A DNA stretch of 64,000 bases from Apostichopus japonicus (taxonomy: Eukaryota; Echinodermata; Holothuroidea; Aspidochirotida; Stichopodidae). Each line of letters begins with the position of its first letter. Position 1 is the first letter of the stretch. Made by a program: the position numbers and the translations under genes. The stretch covers positions 1,610,001 to 1,674,000 of the forward strand of contig NC_092577.1 in the NCBI RefSeq assembly GCF_037975245.1, given 5' to 3'. The notes under the pieces are model-generated. The model had not been told where the DNA came from and made no database searches. It saw only the letters and a list, made by a program, of their open reading frames with translations. Below, piece after piece: positions 9,976 through 22,229 of the stretch.

Positions 9976-10873
9976 TTATGTCCATGGGCGCTAACTAATC
10001 TGAGAGTAAACCATTTGTTACAATTAGTTCATTCATGAGGCTTTTCTCCTCAATGTTATCTTCAATGTTGCCCCCAATTTGCAGATTGAGTAAACCATTT
10101 GCAACAATATCCACCTTCAAGGTCTATGGACACCGAGCCAATTGGCCTCATATGCAGTTCATTTGTTGTGTGTGAGATAATGTTGAGTTGTTTTGAAAAG
10201 CCCTTTTTTTCTAATATATACAGTTTGAAGTTTTGATAAATCTGGGAAACCCATTAAATATATGCTAACTATGACATAGAGTGTTACCTTCATCAAATTT
10301 CTTATTTTAACCATTAATTAGTTATCCCCTTAGTACATGCCCACATATATCATTTATATAATGTGATGTTCCTCTTTTCAAAGAACTTAAAAGACAATAC
10401 AGTTTTTCAAAAACAAAATCACCTTAGGTCGCAAACCTGTGTTCAGTGTCCCTAAAACAGAGGTTATAAAAACAAAGAAACAAAAGTAACATAATTAGGC
10501 AGTTACTCCCTTTACATCATCAATGGGCATCAATAGTTATAAAAGTTCATTCATATATAAAACTTGAAGTAAGCAGAAGTTGTAAAATTGTCAATCTTTG
10601 ATGGATATTTTCTGTAAGTGGCAGCTATTTTCATGTTATCTTATGCCTATTAGAATTATTAGGAAGATATTGTCATATAAACTTTAAGGGTTCTTCCCAT
10701 GCTACCTCAGAGCTCCAGATAAAAAAATATATACTGGCCATTATATTCACAGTGATAGGCTAATTTGATCCTATACATGTGTACTTTTGTGAATCCTCAA
10801 ATTACCAGAATTTAATCAAACATTTTCTCATAGAAGTTAACTTTGATGAGGCTTTTCCCCCGTGTGCAATCTT
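9976..10873 (-). pseudogene. Decayed zinc-finger remnants, 3' flank of gene 2
   Basis: Near 10030-10130 the minus strand shows a broken finger: a GEKP-like linker, a Cys-poor loop and FTQSANWG, with lost His and shifted frame. From about 10735 to 10873 further finger-like pieces run into the gene 2 stop. The middle (10140-10700) is the AT-rich 3' flank shared with units A, C and D. These are ancestral C-terminal fingers now outside the open frame. Confidence 0.65.
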
Positions 10874-12942
10874 TTATGGCTCTTCAAAATAGCAGCTTGG
10901 AAACCTTTTTGTCACACATTCTATTATAGTATTTACAGAGGCAAGGCCAGTTCCTGTATGTATTATTTCATGTGTTCTCAAACTATCAGATTCAGCAAAC
11001 TTTGCCTTACAATAGTTACACTGATATGGCTTCTCTCCTGTATGTGTCTTTTCATGTCTTCTCATTTGTCCAGAATCAGCAAACATTATCTCACAATAGT
11101 TACACTGATAAGGCTTCTCTCCTGTGTGTGTTCTTTCATGTCTCCTCATTTGGTCAGAAGTAGCAAACATTTTCTTACAATAGTTACACTGATAAGGCTT
11201 CTCTCCTGTGTGTGTTTTTTCATGTCTCCTCATTTGTCCAGAATTAGCAAACATTATCTCACAATAGTTACACTGATAAGGCTTCTCTCCTGTGTGTGTT
11301 CTTTCATGTCTCCTCATTTGGTCAGAAGTAACAAACATTTTCTTACAATAGTTACACTGATAAGGCTTCTCTCCTGTGTGTGTTCTTTCATGTGTCCTCA
11401 TTTGTCCAGACACAGCAAACTTTTTGTCACAGAAGTTACACTGAAAAGGTTTCTCTCCTGTATGTGTTCTTACATGCTTCTTCACACAAGAGGCTTGGGC
11501 AAACTTTTTGTCACAGAAGTTGCACTGGAAAGGCTTCTCTCCTGTATGTGTTCTTTCATGTTTCCTCATTTCTCCAGATTCAGGAAACTTTTTGTCACAG
11601 TATTTACACTGATAAGGCTTCTCTCCTGTGTGTGTTCTTTCATGTATCTTCAACTGTCCAGAATAAGCAAACATTGTCTTACAGTAGTTGCACTGATAAG
11701 GCTTCTCTCCTGTGTGTGTTCTTTCATGTGTCCTCATTTGTCTAGATTCAGCAAACTTGTTGTCACAGTATTTGCACTGATAGGGCTTCTCTCCTGTATG
11801 TGATCTTTCATGTGTCCTCATTGGTGCAGAGTCAGTAAACTTTCTGTCGCAGTAGCTACACTGATATGGCTTCTCTCCTGTGTGCGTTCTTTCATGTATC
11901 TTTAATTTTCCAGAATCAGCAAACATTTTATTACAGTAACTACACTGATAAGGTTTCTCTCCTGTATGTGTTCTTTCATGTACCTTCAAACTAGAGGCTT
12001 TGGCAAACTTTTTGTCACAGTAGTTACACTGATAAGGCTTCTTTCCTGTATGTTTTCTTTCATGAACCTTTAAATTAGAAAAATTGGCAAATTTTTTTTC
12101 ACAGTAGTTACACTGATAAGGCTTCTCTCCTGTGTGTGTTCTTTCATGTGTCCTCATTTGTCTAGATTCAGCAAACTTGTTGTCACAGTATTTGCACTGA
12201 TAAGGCTTCTCTCCTGTATGTGATCTTTCATGTGTCCTCATTGCTGCAGGTTCAGTAAACTTTCTGTCGCAGTAGTTACACTGATATGGCTTCTCTCCTG
12301 TGTGTGTTCTTACATGCCTCTTCAAACTAAAGGCTTGGGCAAACTTTTTGTCACAGTAGTTACACTGATAAGGCTTCTCACTTGTGTGTCTTATTTCATG
12401 GCTCTTTAAACTAGAGGTTTGGGTAAACTTTTTGTCACAGTAGTTACACTGATAAGGCTTCTCTCCTGTATGTGTTCTTTCATGTATCCTCATTTGTGCA
12501 GATTCAGCAAACTTTTTGTCACAGTAGTTGCAATGATAAGGCTTCTCTCCTGTATGTGTTCTTACATGCCTCTTCAATCTAGAAGCATGGGCAAATTTTT
12601 TGTCACAGTAGTTGCACTGATAAGGCTTCTCTCCTGCATATGTTTTTTCATGTTTTTCCACACTTCCAGTGTGAGTAAACAGCTTGTTGCTACCAATACT
12701 GTTGTCAGGATTCTCTCCTCTATGAAGTGTACAAATCTCTGTCTGTTTTGGATTCCCTATTATTTGTTTAGTATTGCCAGAGGATGTTTCTTCATTACTG
12801 GCCTCATCCTCCAGGCTGAATAAAACATGACATGAGTAGCTATCGACTGGTTCCACGGACTCCTTTTCTTCCTTCTTAACATCCTGTTGATGTTCTTGGT
12901 GATGTGAGTGAACAATGTGTCCAGAAGAAAGTCCCTGAAATA
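10874..12942 (-). CDS. Zinc-finger gene 2, last exon: 20-finger C2H2 protein
   Basis: Probable nuclear DNA-binding regulator of about 710 residues when joined to the exon at 14606-14669. The acceptor CAG is at 12943-12945 and the exon starts TATTTCAGGG, phase 1. The linker (residues 22-128) holds VKKE, a second SUMO-consensus tetrapeptide, then an acidic SLEDEA stretch and the dead finger. Twenty intact fingers follow from about residue 129. The pair at fingers 5-6 ([18 protein letters not shown]) recurs at 10-11, and fingers 16-17 recur as 18-19, so the array has grown by internal duplication. The last 20 or so residues ([13 protein letters not shown]) are finger sequence read out of frame after a shift and are shared with gene 5. 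Gene 5 is the closest paralogue. Confidence 0.92.
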
Positions 12943-14605
12943 CTGAGAATTGAAGCAAAACACGAGGTGAAATTATGACAACAGAAACCAACTGTTATTT
13001 TCTACTTTTCATCAATGAGAATATTTCATTTAGGACTATGGATAAGACTTGCTCTCAACCTTGCTATTTTTAAGAGATGAGGAAAGTTCTTGCATTGATG
13101 TGAAATTGTCAGCAAGGTTATTGATATAGGCTTTTCAAGTAGCAGAGTGAAACATTTTTCTCTTAAAAATTAGTTTCACATTGTCAACAGAGAATCCTAA
13201 AAAATGGAACACAAATCCAACCAACATCTTTAGCTTATATTGACAGAGATCCTCGTGAATACAATTCCTCTGGACAACTGAGCAAAATCTAGCTCTCTTT
13301 TGGATATATCCCATCCCTCTTCCACATCCATATCAAGGGTAACACTATACTGTACTTGTACATGTAAAGTGGAGTTTTGAGGGCCTTTTGTGGTACTCTG
13401 TTTCCAAGATGATGGTCAAATGCTCGAATGTAGAACATTTTAGGAATTTTGCCGAAGATATGCAGAGCCAATCGATGTCAAAAGAAAACTTGGAGGGTAC
13501 AGTAAGTGCTACAGTATATATACAGTATTAACAAATTCTAAGAATTGTTTTCCATATAAAATTACTGCCCTTGAAATTATTAAGTGATCTGAGAAACCAG
13601 GCCTGCGATCCAGGAGTGTCAAACATTGGAGCTTTGTCTGAAACCACTGAATAATTCATAGCCAGTTTAAAAATTCAAGTGTATTCCCAGGAAAGTATTT
13701 TAACTGTGGGATCATTTCTGTGAACATTATTCATCTGGAGACGTTACATGGAATCCAGTGACTGCATTCCCTGGAAAACAGGAACGTCTGGTGAATGTTA
13801 ATATATATAAGCATGCACTAAGGACTGCCCTTACATAACACAGCTGTACTAAAGCACAGTAAAGTATACAACAATTTCATTAGAATTTCTCAACAAAAAC
13901 GAAGAAATCAAAGAAGGTTCAATGGCAGGACCACAGCCTTTTGATTTTGATCTGATATTCACAGCAGTGGAATAACAGGCAAGGGAAAAGTAAGAGTAAA
14001 CAGGGAAGAAGTAGATCGTGTGACAACTGTGCAATAATGCCTACGGAGATGGAGTTTGTTTGTTGCCATGAACTACCATGATAGTTTTGAAAATCTTCTT
14101 TTAATCCCAAAAGTCTGCATAATAGTCAATACGGACTTTGAACTGTTTGCCAAAAAAAAAGCAGTACTAAGAGCTACCTTAGTGATGAGGAATGACATCA
14201 GTGGCCAAGCAAGGATGTTCCATTTGAAATGGATATGAAGTAATCCTGAGTCTGGCAACGCATACTGTATGCTCAATGTTACAGTCATCCTACAGTGTAA
14301 CTGTTACTTCAGCTAACCCTAGGCAAAGCTTCAGTGTGCTTGGTTTAGTGTAGCCTACAGTACAGGTAGGCCTTCTTTTCAATGAAAATTTTAAGAAAAG
14401 ATAACTCTTGATTTATTATAACTATGACCTTCAGGTGCTTTGTTTATATTTTACAGTAAATATTTTTATACACTCCAGGCTTTGACTTTGTTCGAGAGTT
14501 TTTCCTTTAAGCACTTCATTATTTAGCGCTTTATGGTACTTGCACTGCAGTGTTTGGTATCTTTGATACAATATACTGTAACTAGACTATTCGCGGAACC
14601 GTTAC
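12943..14605 (-). other. Intron of gene 2 (1663 bp)
   Basis: Runs from donor GTAACG at 14600-14605 to acceptor CAG at 12943-12945 on the minus strand. Long stretches align with the introns of genes 3, 4 and 5 (for example around 13240-14330), so the intron was duplicated with the genes. It lacks the Foldback-like element present in introns 4, 5 and 6. No other coding content is seen. Confidence 0.7.
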
Positions 14606-14669
14606 CTGTGTTAACAGTGCTATCGTGCAACGGTGACCCTGGTTCCACCTTTACGGAGATCTGAAACAT
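14606..14669 (-). CDS. Zinc-finger gene 2, first coding exon (21 residues, SUMO-type motif)
   Basis: ATG at 14667-14669 lies after ACAAA, so A is at -3. The 64-base exon encodes MFQISVKVEPGSPLHD followed by a short Ser/Thr tail, and ends AACACAG before GTAACG. One base is left over, matching the phase of 10874-12942. V-K-V-E-P-G-S-P fits the phosphorylation-dependent sumoylation motif. An intron ORF in this frame would read through the donor, but splicing is better supported because the same donor and acceptor recur in the paralogues. Confidence 0.78.
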
Positions 14670-14860
14670 TTTGTTTCCCGTGGATTAAGACTCGGTTGAT
14701 GATCTTCTGAATGTTTTGCGGTTGATCCGTTACTCCTTGTGATTTCCTTTTTCCAAGCTTGGTAATATGTAACAAGAGTCCAAGGTTCCTTGCTTAGTGG
14801 AATATTTAACTTTTAACTTGTCTAAGTGTTAAAAGCCTAAACTTAGGCCTGCGTTATTGA

Positions 14861-14896
14861 TGACATCAGAGGGTTATCATCAGAGGTCAAAGGTCG
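14861..14896. promoter_or_regulatory. Conserved CRE-like and direct-repeat-1-like block upstream of gene 2
   Basis: TGACATCA at 14861-14868 is one base off the palindromic CRE. AGGTCA-A-AGGTCG at 14884-14896 is a near-perfect direct repeat with one-base spacing. The direct repeat lies 215 bases upstream of the ATG, and the same block recurs upstream of genes 3, 4 and 5. It may also descend from the dispersed repeat seen near 7584, so regulatory function is only a possibility. Confidence 0.4.
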
Positions 14897-15595
14897 AAAA
14901 ACCTAAAATTTGATGTTGAAATATGTTATGCCTGTCAATGAAGGTAAAAGCCATTAAAGACTCGCCCCAATCCAGTAATGAAACGTGATACCTTGTTTTC
15001 TTTAGCTGGACCTGAGATTTCCATCGCTGTATCATTTGTACACTGTGCTGTGGACGTTGACCGCAGCTGTATATACTGACTGTACAATAGTGACTAATTA
15101 CAGAAAGTAGCAAGCTGTGTGCGTATTTCCTGGGATGGTGGTATCTAACACTTCTGTTACATCTCAGTCAAAACTAGGTCATATTACCGGCATTAGACGT
15201 TTCTTTTTGCGCGAGTCTTCACACCCATTAAGCCACGCAGAATGTAGAGCCTGATAAGACAAATACTAGAATATTCCATTTTGGATGTTGAGGGTAAGAT
15301 TGAAAGGACAATGTACGTCAGAGGTGAAATTGGCCCAAATTTCAAGCCTTGTGTAAAACCACAGTAGGCTAATGGTTGGGAAAATATCCTTTTCTACTGA
15401 ACTTTAAATTAAACTTCACATTAAAACTGGGTTCCAGCTTATTAACAAGATGGTAATCAGATGCAATCATTTGTAACCCACTTTCGTCTTGGAGATGAGA
15501 TCTGCAACATCATGGATTGCCGACTTGCTCATTTCTTGCCGAAGGCAAAAGTATTCTTTGCAATGGTGATGTCATGTGCGTATGCATGTTATTTC
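14897..15595. repeat. Upstream block of gene 2, duplicated unit sequence
   Basis: Aligns with 22770-23182, 36158-36504 and 50263-50460 in its first part, and with the shared upstream block (8520-9082 in unit A) in its second part. Around 15200 it carries the uninterrupted sequence into which the 653-bp element of unit C and the 655-bp element of unit D were inserted (TTTCTTTTTGCGCGAGTC). No gene is seen. Confidence 0.6.
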
Positions 15596-16581
15596 CATAG
15601 GCGTACGAGGCGGGGGGGGGGGGCAGACTGCCCCTCCAAATTTCCAGAGGACAAGAAATTCGGGCAAAAGTCCTGAAAAATTCGAGCAGCCTTAGAGGAG
15701 AAAAAAAATATATGAATATGAAGTAGCTTGCCCGAATCTTTTTCCGCGGAGAGCGTTCTGTGTTATTTGTTTTGTGACATTAATATTAATATAGGCCTAA
15801 TGATTTTCTTTATTTAGCATCATGATGCCCGAATATTTCCGTGTAACACCACCGTAAGCGCAGCTCATCTGGGCTACCACGCTTTTGCACTATCGCCCAA
15901 AATTATTAACAGGGAACGCCGCTCACAATCGTGGTGACAAGCATGCATGGAGATTAGCGGTCTCTGAAGTTAAAAAAAAAAACCCGCAGTAAACATTTTT
16001 TAACTAGGCAACTGTATACCTGGACATCCCCGACATGAGTGTATATAAGACACATATTCTTTTTTCCATGGTGGGGGGGGGGGGGGGTTGCCTACAAGCC
16101 TAAAAATACAGGTTTATCATATTCTTTGTTATTTTTTATACTTATTTTGTGAGACAAATGCAGTCTCACCCGACACAACGACATTTTCCCGCCTACGTGG
16201 CGATGAAGAATGTATGTTTTCTGGGGGTAGCTGAGTACTGTGTTAAAATTATAAATACCGTAACTTAATAGGAGCTTAAAAAAAATATACTTTCCTAGTT
16301 TTCCCCTTCAAAGTGACGTAACCATTTATTCTTCTTCTAATTTACCAAATTTTTGGGGAAGTAAATTTCTAAACGTGAGATTCTAAAATAAAGAATGTTT
16401 AAATGCAACTTGCAAGGCCTCAGAAGTGCCATTTCCGAGAGGCATATTTTGCCAAGAAAATTCTTGCACGCTATACGCGCCAGCCGATGGTGGCGCTCCG
16501 CTTAGATAGTGTCACGGGAAATTTCGGGCACAAAAGTTTCTGCCCCCCCCCCCAAAACTGAAATGGTCCTGTACGCCTATG
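15596..16581. mobile_element. hAT-type element, CATAGGCGTA ends (986 bp)
   Basis: Ends are CATAGGCGTACGAGG and, inverted, CGTACGCCTATG. The flanks GTTATTTC (15588-15595) and GTAATTCC (16582-16589) are an 8-bp duplication with two mismatches. Units A, C and D have the single copy GTAATTCC at this spot. G runs follow the left end and C runs precede the right end. The interior near 16414-16509 holds, on the minus strand, the ~100-bp core module shared with other elements here. A relative starts at 63489. No transposase frame. Confidence 0.82.
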
Positions 16582-17044
16582 GTAATTCCCAAACTGTATG
16601 GAGAGGTGAGATGGAGGGGAGGGAGCAGGAAGCAAACAGTTTGGGGAAATAATTTGGAGGTAAAACAATACTCATTACATGCAAATATCGGGGAAAACCC
16701 CAGCCCATATGGGGGGGGGGTTCTAAATTTACCTAGAGTGATGTACGTAGGTGGTGCATGGACCTCCATTAATGGACAGGTTGGTGTCCGATAAAACTGT
16801 TACGACTGACAATTGAGGCGTAGTTTATTGCTCCCTTCAAAAGGATCTTGTTGGGTGGTTTAAGTACTAATTAATGCAAGATTTTGAGGTCAAATGGTGT
16901 TTTTTTTTTAATGCAAATGCAAACTATGCATTAGGCCTACTGCATATTAATTAGGTCGAAGCGCATAGTTGTGGTAATAGATACTATATATATCTATATA
17001 TCTATTTATATATATATCTAAATATATATAAATATATAATATAT
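16582..17044. repeat. Remainder of unit B upstream block and short AT-rich repeat
   Basis: Continues the block interrupted by the element to its left: the GGAGGGGAGGGAGCAGGAAG stretch, the ATGCAAAT octamer, a G run and the CTAAATTTACC stretch. Then comes a divergent segment and, from about 16980, a short imperfect (TA)n/(TATC) tract next to the SINE at 17045. No gene is seen. Confidence 0.6.
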
Positions 17045-17215
17045 GTTATAACATGGAGGTAAACGACAAAGGCAAATGAATAAAATGAAAACGTAATGAG
17101 ATGGAAAATCCAGAACAGTGAAAAAACTTTCAGCCTCCACCGGGATTCGAACCCAGGCCTCCCGCTTTGTACGCGGACACCCAAACCAATTAGGCCATGG
17201 ACGCTGAGTATGTCC
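17045..17215 (-). mobile_element. tRNA-derived SINE, family 2, unit B/C junction
   Basis: Close copy of the SINE at 9805-9975, at the equivalent place. Head CAGCGTCCATGGCCTAATTG on the minus strand, B box near GGGTTCGAATCCCGG with a one-base change in its flank, then the GAAAGTTTTTTCACTG body. Because it sits in the same place, it marks a duplication event, not an independent insertion. Confidence 0.75.
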
Positions 17216-18657
17216 ATGGACGCTGACTAATCTGAGAGTAAACCATTTGTTACGATAAGTTCACTCATGAGGCTTTTCTCCTCAATGTTATCTTCCATGT
17301 TGCCCCTAATTTGCAGATAGAGTAAACCATTTGCAACAATATCCACATTCTTAAAGGTCTTTGGAGACCTAGCCAGTTGACCTCATATGCAGTTCATTTG
17401 TTGTGTGAGATAATCTCATTCAAAGTATGTTGATTTGCTTTGGAAAGCCCTTTTCCCCCTAAGATTTACACATTTAAAGTTTTGATAAATCTGGGAAACC
17501 CATTAAATATGTGCTAACTATGACATAGAGTGTTACCTTCACCAAATTTCTTATTTTAGCCATTAATAATAAATTATCCCATAAGTACATGCCCACATAT
17601 ATCATTTATATAATGTGATGTTCCTCTTTTCAAAGAAGACAATAAAATATTTAACAAACAAAAATCACTCAAATCAATGTGCATAAATAAAAGTTATTTC
17701 ATATATAAAACTTTCATGAGGCTTTTCTCCTCAATGTTATCTTCCATGGTGTCCCCAATTTGCGGAGTAAAACCCTTTGCAACAATATCCACATTCTTAA
17801 AGGTCTATGGACACCTAGCCATGCAATTGGCCTCATATGCAGTTCATTTGTTGTGTGTGAGATAATCTCATTCAAAGTATGTTGAATTGTTTTAAATAGC
17901 CCATTTTTTTCTAAGATATGTACATATGAAGTTTTGATAAATCGGGGAAACCCATTAAATATGTGCTAACTGTGACGTAGTCTGTTGCCTTAATTAATAA
18001 ATTATCAAAGATGTCAAAGAAGACAACAGAATATTTCAAAAACAAAAATCACCTTAGGTCGCAAACCTGTGTTCAGTGTCCTAAAACAGAGGTTATTAAA
18101 ACAAAGAAATATAATAACATAATAAGGCAGTCACTCCCTTTACATCATTAATGTGCATAAATAGCTACAGTCATGTTTATTCAATATCAATATGAAACTT
18201 GAAGTAAACAGAAGTTGTAAAATTGTCAATCTTTGATGGATATTTTATGTAAGTGGCAGCTATTTTCATGTTATCTTATGCATATTAGGATTATTAGGAA
18301 GATACAGTATTGTTTCTATGTTCATACAATTTTAAGGGTTCTTCCTACCTCAGAGCTCCAAATAGAGAAAAAAAAAATGGTCACTATATTCACACTGATA
18401 GGCTAATTTGATCCTATACATGTGTACTTTTGTGAATCTTCAAATTTCGAGAAAGGCAAATATTTTCTCATAGCAGTTACTTTGATAAGGCTTTTATCCT
18501 GTGTGTGATCTTTTATGGCTCTTCTAAATAGCAACTTGGAAACCTTTTTGTCACAGTCGTTGCACTGATATGACCTTCTCTCCTGTATGTGTTCTTTTAG
18601 GTATGTGTCCACAAACTTCCAGATTCAGCAAACATTTTCTTACAGTAGTTACTCTGA
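17216..18657 (-). pseudogene. Decayed zinc fingers and locally duplicated 3' flank of gene 3
   Basis: Broken finger pieces (GEKPHE-like linker, FTLSAN-like loop, lost Cys/His) occur near 17255-17350 and again near 17705-17790. The surrounding 17255-17640 segment is repeated at about 17700-18020, so this 3' flank has its own tandem duplication. Between 18403 and 18657 more finger-like sequence ([17 protein letters not shown]) lies directly 3' of the gene 3 stop in another frame. A candidate AATAAA (minus strand) is at 18176-18181. Confidence 0.65.
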
Positions 18658-20237
18658 TCAGGTTTCCCTCCTATGTGTTTTTTCATGTCTCCTAATTTGT
18701 CTAGTTTCAGCAAACTTTTTGTCACAGTAGTTACACTGATAAGGCTTCTCTCCTGTGTGTGTTCTCTCATGTGTCCTCATATGTCCAGATACAGCAAACT
18801 GTTTGTCACAATAGTTACACTGATAAGGCTTCTTTCCTGTATGTTTTCTTTCATGAACCTTTAAATTAGAAACATTGGCAATTTTTTTGTCACAATAGTT
18901 GCACTTATAAGGCTTTTCTCCTGTGTGTGTTCTCTCATGTGTCCTCATATGTCCAGATACAGCAAACTTTTTGTCACAATAGTTACACTGATAAGGCTTC
19001 TTTCCTGTATGTTTTCTTTCATGAACCTTTAAATTAGAAACATTGGCAAATTTTTTGTCACAATAGTTGCACTTATAAGGCTTCTCTCCTGTGTGTGTTC
19101 TCTCATGTGTCCTCATATGTCCAGATACAGCAAACTTTTTGTCACAATAGTTACACTGATAGGGTTTCTCTCCTGTATGTGTTCTTTCATGTATCTTTAA
19201 TTGTCCAGAATAAGCAAACTTTATCTTACAGTAACTACACTGATATGGCTTCTCTCCTGTATGTGTTCTTACATGCCTCTTTAAACTAGCAGCTAGGGTA
19301 AACATTTTGTCACAGTAGTTGCACTGATAAGGCTTCTTTCCTGTATGTTTACTTACATGAACCTTTAAATTAGAATCATTGGCAAACTTTTCGTTACAAT
19401 AGTTACACTGATATGGCTTCTCTCTTGTATGTATTATTTTATGTGTTTTCAAACTTCCAGAATCAGCAAACTTTTTCTTACAGTAACTGCACTGATAAGG
19501 TTTTTCTCCTGTATGTGTTCTTACATGCCTCTTCAAAGTAGAGGCTTGGGTAAACTTTTTGTCACAGTAGTTGCACTCATGAGGCTTCTCTCCTGTATGT
19601 GTTCTTTCGTGTATCCTCATTTGTGCAGATTCGGCAAACTTTTTGTCACAGTAGTTACACTGATATGGCTTCTCTCCTGTGTGCATTCTTTCATGTATCT
19701 TTAATTGTCCAGAACCAGGAAACATTTTCTTACAGTAACTACACTGATAAGGTTTCTTTCCTGTTTGTGTTCTTACATGCCTCTTCAAACTAGATTTTTG
19801 GGTAAACGTTTTGTCACAGAAGTTGCAATGATAAGGCTTCTCTCCTGTATGTGTTCTTACATGCCTCTTTAAACTAGCAGCTAGGGTAAACTTTTTGTCA
19901 CAGTAGTTGCACTGATAGGACCTCTCTCCTGTATATGTTTTTTTATGTTTTTCCACACTTCCAGTGTGAGTAAACAGCTTGTTGCCTTCAAAACTGTTGT
20001 CAAGATTCTCTCCTTTATTAAGTGTACAAATCTCTGTCTGTTTTGGTTTCCCTAACATTTTTTTAGTATTGCCAGAGGATGTTTCTCCTTTAATGGCCTC
20101 ATCCTCCAGGCTGAGTAACAGATGACATGAGTAGCTATCAACTGGTTCCACAGACTCATTTTCTTCCTTCTTAACATCCTGTTGATGTTCTTGGTGATGT
20201 GAGTGAGCAATGTGTCCAGAGGACAGTCCCTGCGATA
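18658..20237 (-). CDS. Zinc-finger gene 3, last exon: 15-finger C2H2 protein
   Basis: Probable nuclear DNA-binding regulator of about 547 residues when joined to 22004-22067. Acceptor CAG at 20238-20240; exon starts TATCGCAGGG. The linker has VKKE and SLEDEA, and the dead finger precedes fingers starting near residue 129. Finger 2 has its last His changed to Gln (VRTQ) and finger 13 has Ile for the core Phe, so both may fold poorly. Fingers 10-14 alternate two types (AVSGHMRTH, ANVSNLKVH) with HTGKKP linkers, a recent two-finger (168-bp) expansion. The frame ends THRRET where a shift breaks the next linker; finger sequence continues downstream in another frame. Closest relative by upstream sequence is gene 4. 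Confidence 0.9.
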
Positions 20238-22003
20238 CTGAGAATTGAAGCAAAACATGAGGTGAAATTATGACAACAGAAACCAACTGTTATTTTCTAC
20301 TTTTCATCAATGAGAATATTTCATTTATAACTACAGATAACTTGATAACACTTGCTCTCAACCTTGTATTTTTAAGGGATCAGGAAAGTTCTTGCACTGA
20401 TGTGAAATTGTCAACAAGGTTATTGATATGGGCTTTCAACTAGCAGAGTGCAATATTTTACTCTTAAAAATTATTATTAATTGTCAACAGAGAATCCTAA
20501 AAAATGGAACACAAAGCCAACCAACATCTTTAGCTTATATTGACAGAGATCCTCGTGAATACAATTCCTCTGGACAACTGAGCAAAATCTAGCTCTCTTT
20601 TGGATATATCCCATCCCTCTTCCACATCCATATCAAGGGTAACACTATACTTTTAAATGGGAAGTGGAGTTTTGAGGGCGTTTTTGAGTGTTTGTGGTTC
20701 TCTGTTTCCAGGATGATGTTCAAATGCTCGAGTGTAGAACATTTTAGGATTTTTGAAGATATGCAGAGCCAATTGATGTCAAGAGAAAACATGGAGGGTA
20801 CAGTAAGTGCTACAGTATATATACAGCATTAACAAATTCAAAGAGTTGTTTTCCATATAACATACTGCTCTTGAAATTATTAAGTGATCTGAGAAGCCAG
20901 GCCTGTGATCCAGGAATGTCAACATTGGATCTGTGTCTAAAACCACTGAATAATTCATAGCCAGATTAAAAATTCAAGTGTATTCCCAGGAAAGTATGTA
21001 AACTATGTGGTCATTTCTGTGAACATTATCAATCTGGAGATGTTACATGGAATCCAGTGACTGCAGTCCTTGGGAAACAGGAACATCTGGTCGGGTTAAC
21101 TTATGAATTACTGTAAGCATGCACTACGGACTGCCCTTACATAATACAGCTGTACTTAAGCACAGTAAAGTATACAACAATTTCATTAGAATTTCTCAAC
21201 AAATGTGAAAGAAATTAAAGGTTCAATGGCAAGGCTGCAGCCTCTTGTTTTTGATGTGATCTTCACAGCGGAGGAATTACAGGCAAGGGAAAAATAAGAG
21301 TAAACAGGGAAGAAGAGGATCGTGTGATAACTGTGCGATAATGCCTACGGAGATGGAGTTTGTTTGTTACCACGAATTGCCATGATAGTTTTGAAAATCT
21401 TCTTTTAACCCCAAAAGTCTGCATAACAGTCAATACTGACTCTGAACCGTTTGCCAAAAAAAAGCAGTACTAAGAGCTACCTTAGTGATGAGGAATGACA
21501 TCAGTGGCCACGCAAGGATGTTCCATTTGAAATGGATATGAAGTAATCCTGAGTCTGGCAATCGTACTAGGTATGCTTAACGTTACAGTCATCCTACAGT
21601 GTAACTGTTACAGTAGGCCTACTTCAGCAGTTCAGCGTACCCTAGGCAAAGCTTTAGTGTGCTTGGTTTAGCGTAGCCTGATTTATCATCAAGTGACCTA
21701 CAGGTGCTATGTTAATATTTGAAACTGCATTAGGATAAGGTGAAATTGCAAAATACTTGTGTAGGCCTCCATGCTTTACATCAAAGAAACATTTTTGACA
21801 GTATTTCCATACACATGTACAGTATATTCTCTGAAAATTATATTTGTCTTAAAGTATATTTTTTATATACACTCCAGGCTTTGACTTTGTTACGAGAGTT
21901 GTTCCTTTAAGCACTTCATTATTTAGCGCTTTATGGTACTTACTGCTGCTAAAGTGTTTGGTATAGTAATACGATATAACTAGACGATTCGCGGAACCGT
22001 TAC
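20238..22003 (-). other. Intron of gene 3 (1766 bp)
   Basis: Spans donor GTAACG to acceptor CAG on the minus strand. It is nearly the same as the gene 4 intron over its shared length. At about 21745 it carries the uninterrupted GAAATTGCAAAATAC site into which an 844-bp Foldback-like element was inserted in gene 4. No other gene is seen. Confidence 0.75.
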
Positions 22004-22067
22004 CTGTGTTAACAGTGCTATCGTGCAACGGTGACCCTGGTTCCACCTTAACGGAGATCTGAAACAT
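22004..22067 (-). CDS. Zinc-finger gene 3, first coding exon (21 residues, SUMO-type motif)
   Basis: ATG at 22065-22067; exon ends with G at 22004 before GTAACG. Encodes MFQISVKVEPGSPLHD plus a short Ser/Thr tail. It differs by one silent base from the gene 4 copy (GTT for GTA in the Val before Lys). Phase 1 matches the last exon. The ATG context has A at -3. Confidence 0.78.
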
Positions 22068-22229
22068 TTTGTTTCCCGTGGTTAATGACTCAGTTGTTGA
22101 TCTACTGTTAGTTTTGCGGTTGATCCGTTACTTCTTGTGATTTCTTTCTTCCAAGCTTGGTGATATTTAACAAGAGTCCAAGGTTCTTTGCTTAGTGGAA
22201 TATTTAACTCTAAATTGTCTAAGTGTTAA

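Noticed and set aside
12943-12991. Translation start at intronic Met codons upstream of the acceptors (also near 20286, 32833, 44519, 56810, 63433)
   Set aside because: These lie upstream of a conserved acceptor, diverge between copies and are replaced by a phase-matched first exon.
21849-22067. 72-codon frame reading through the first exon's donor (also 35239-35457 and 49915-50148)
   Set aside because: Similarity between distant copies stops being protein-like after GTAACG; the phase match to the last exon favours splicing.
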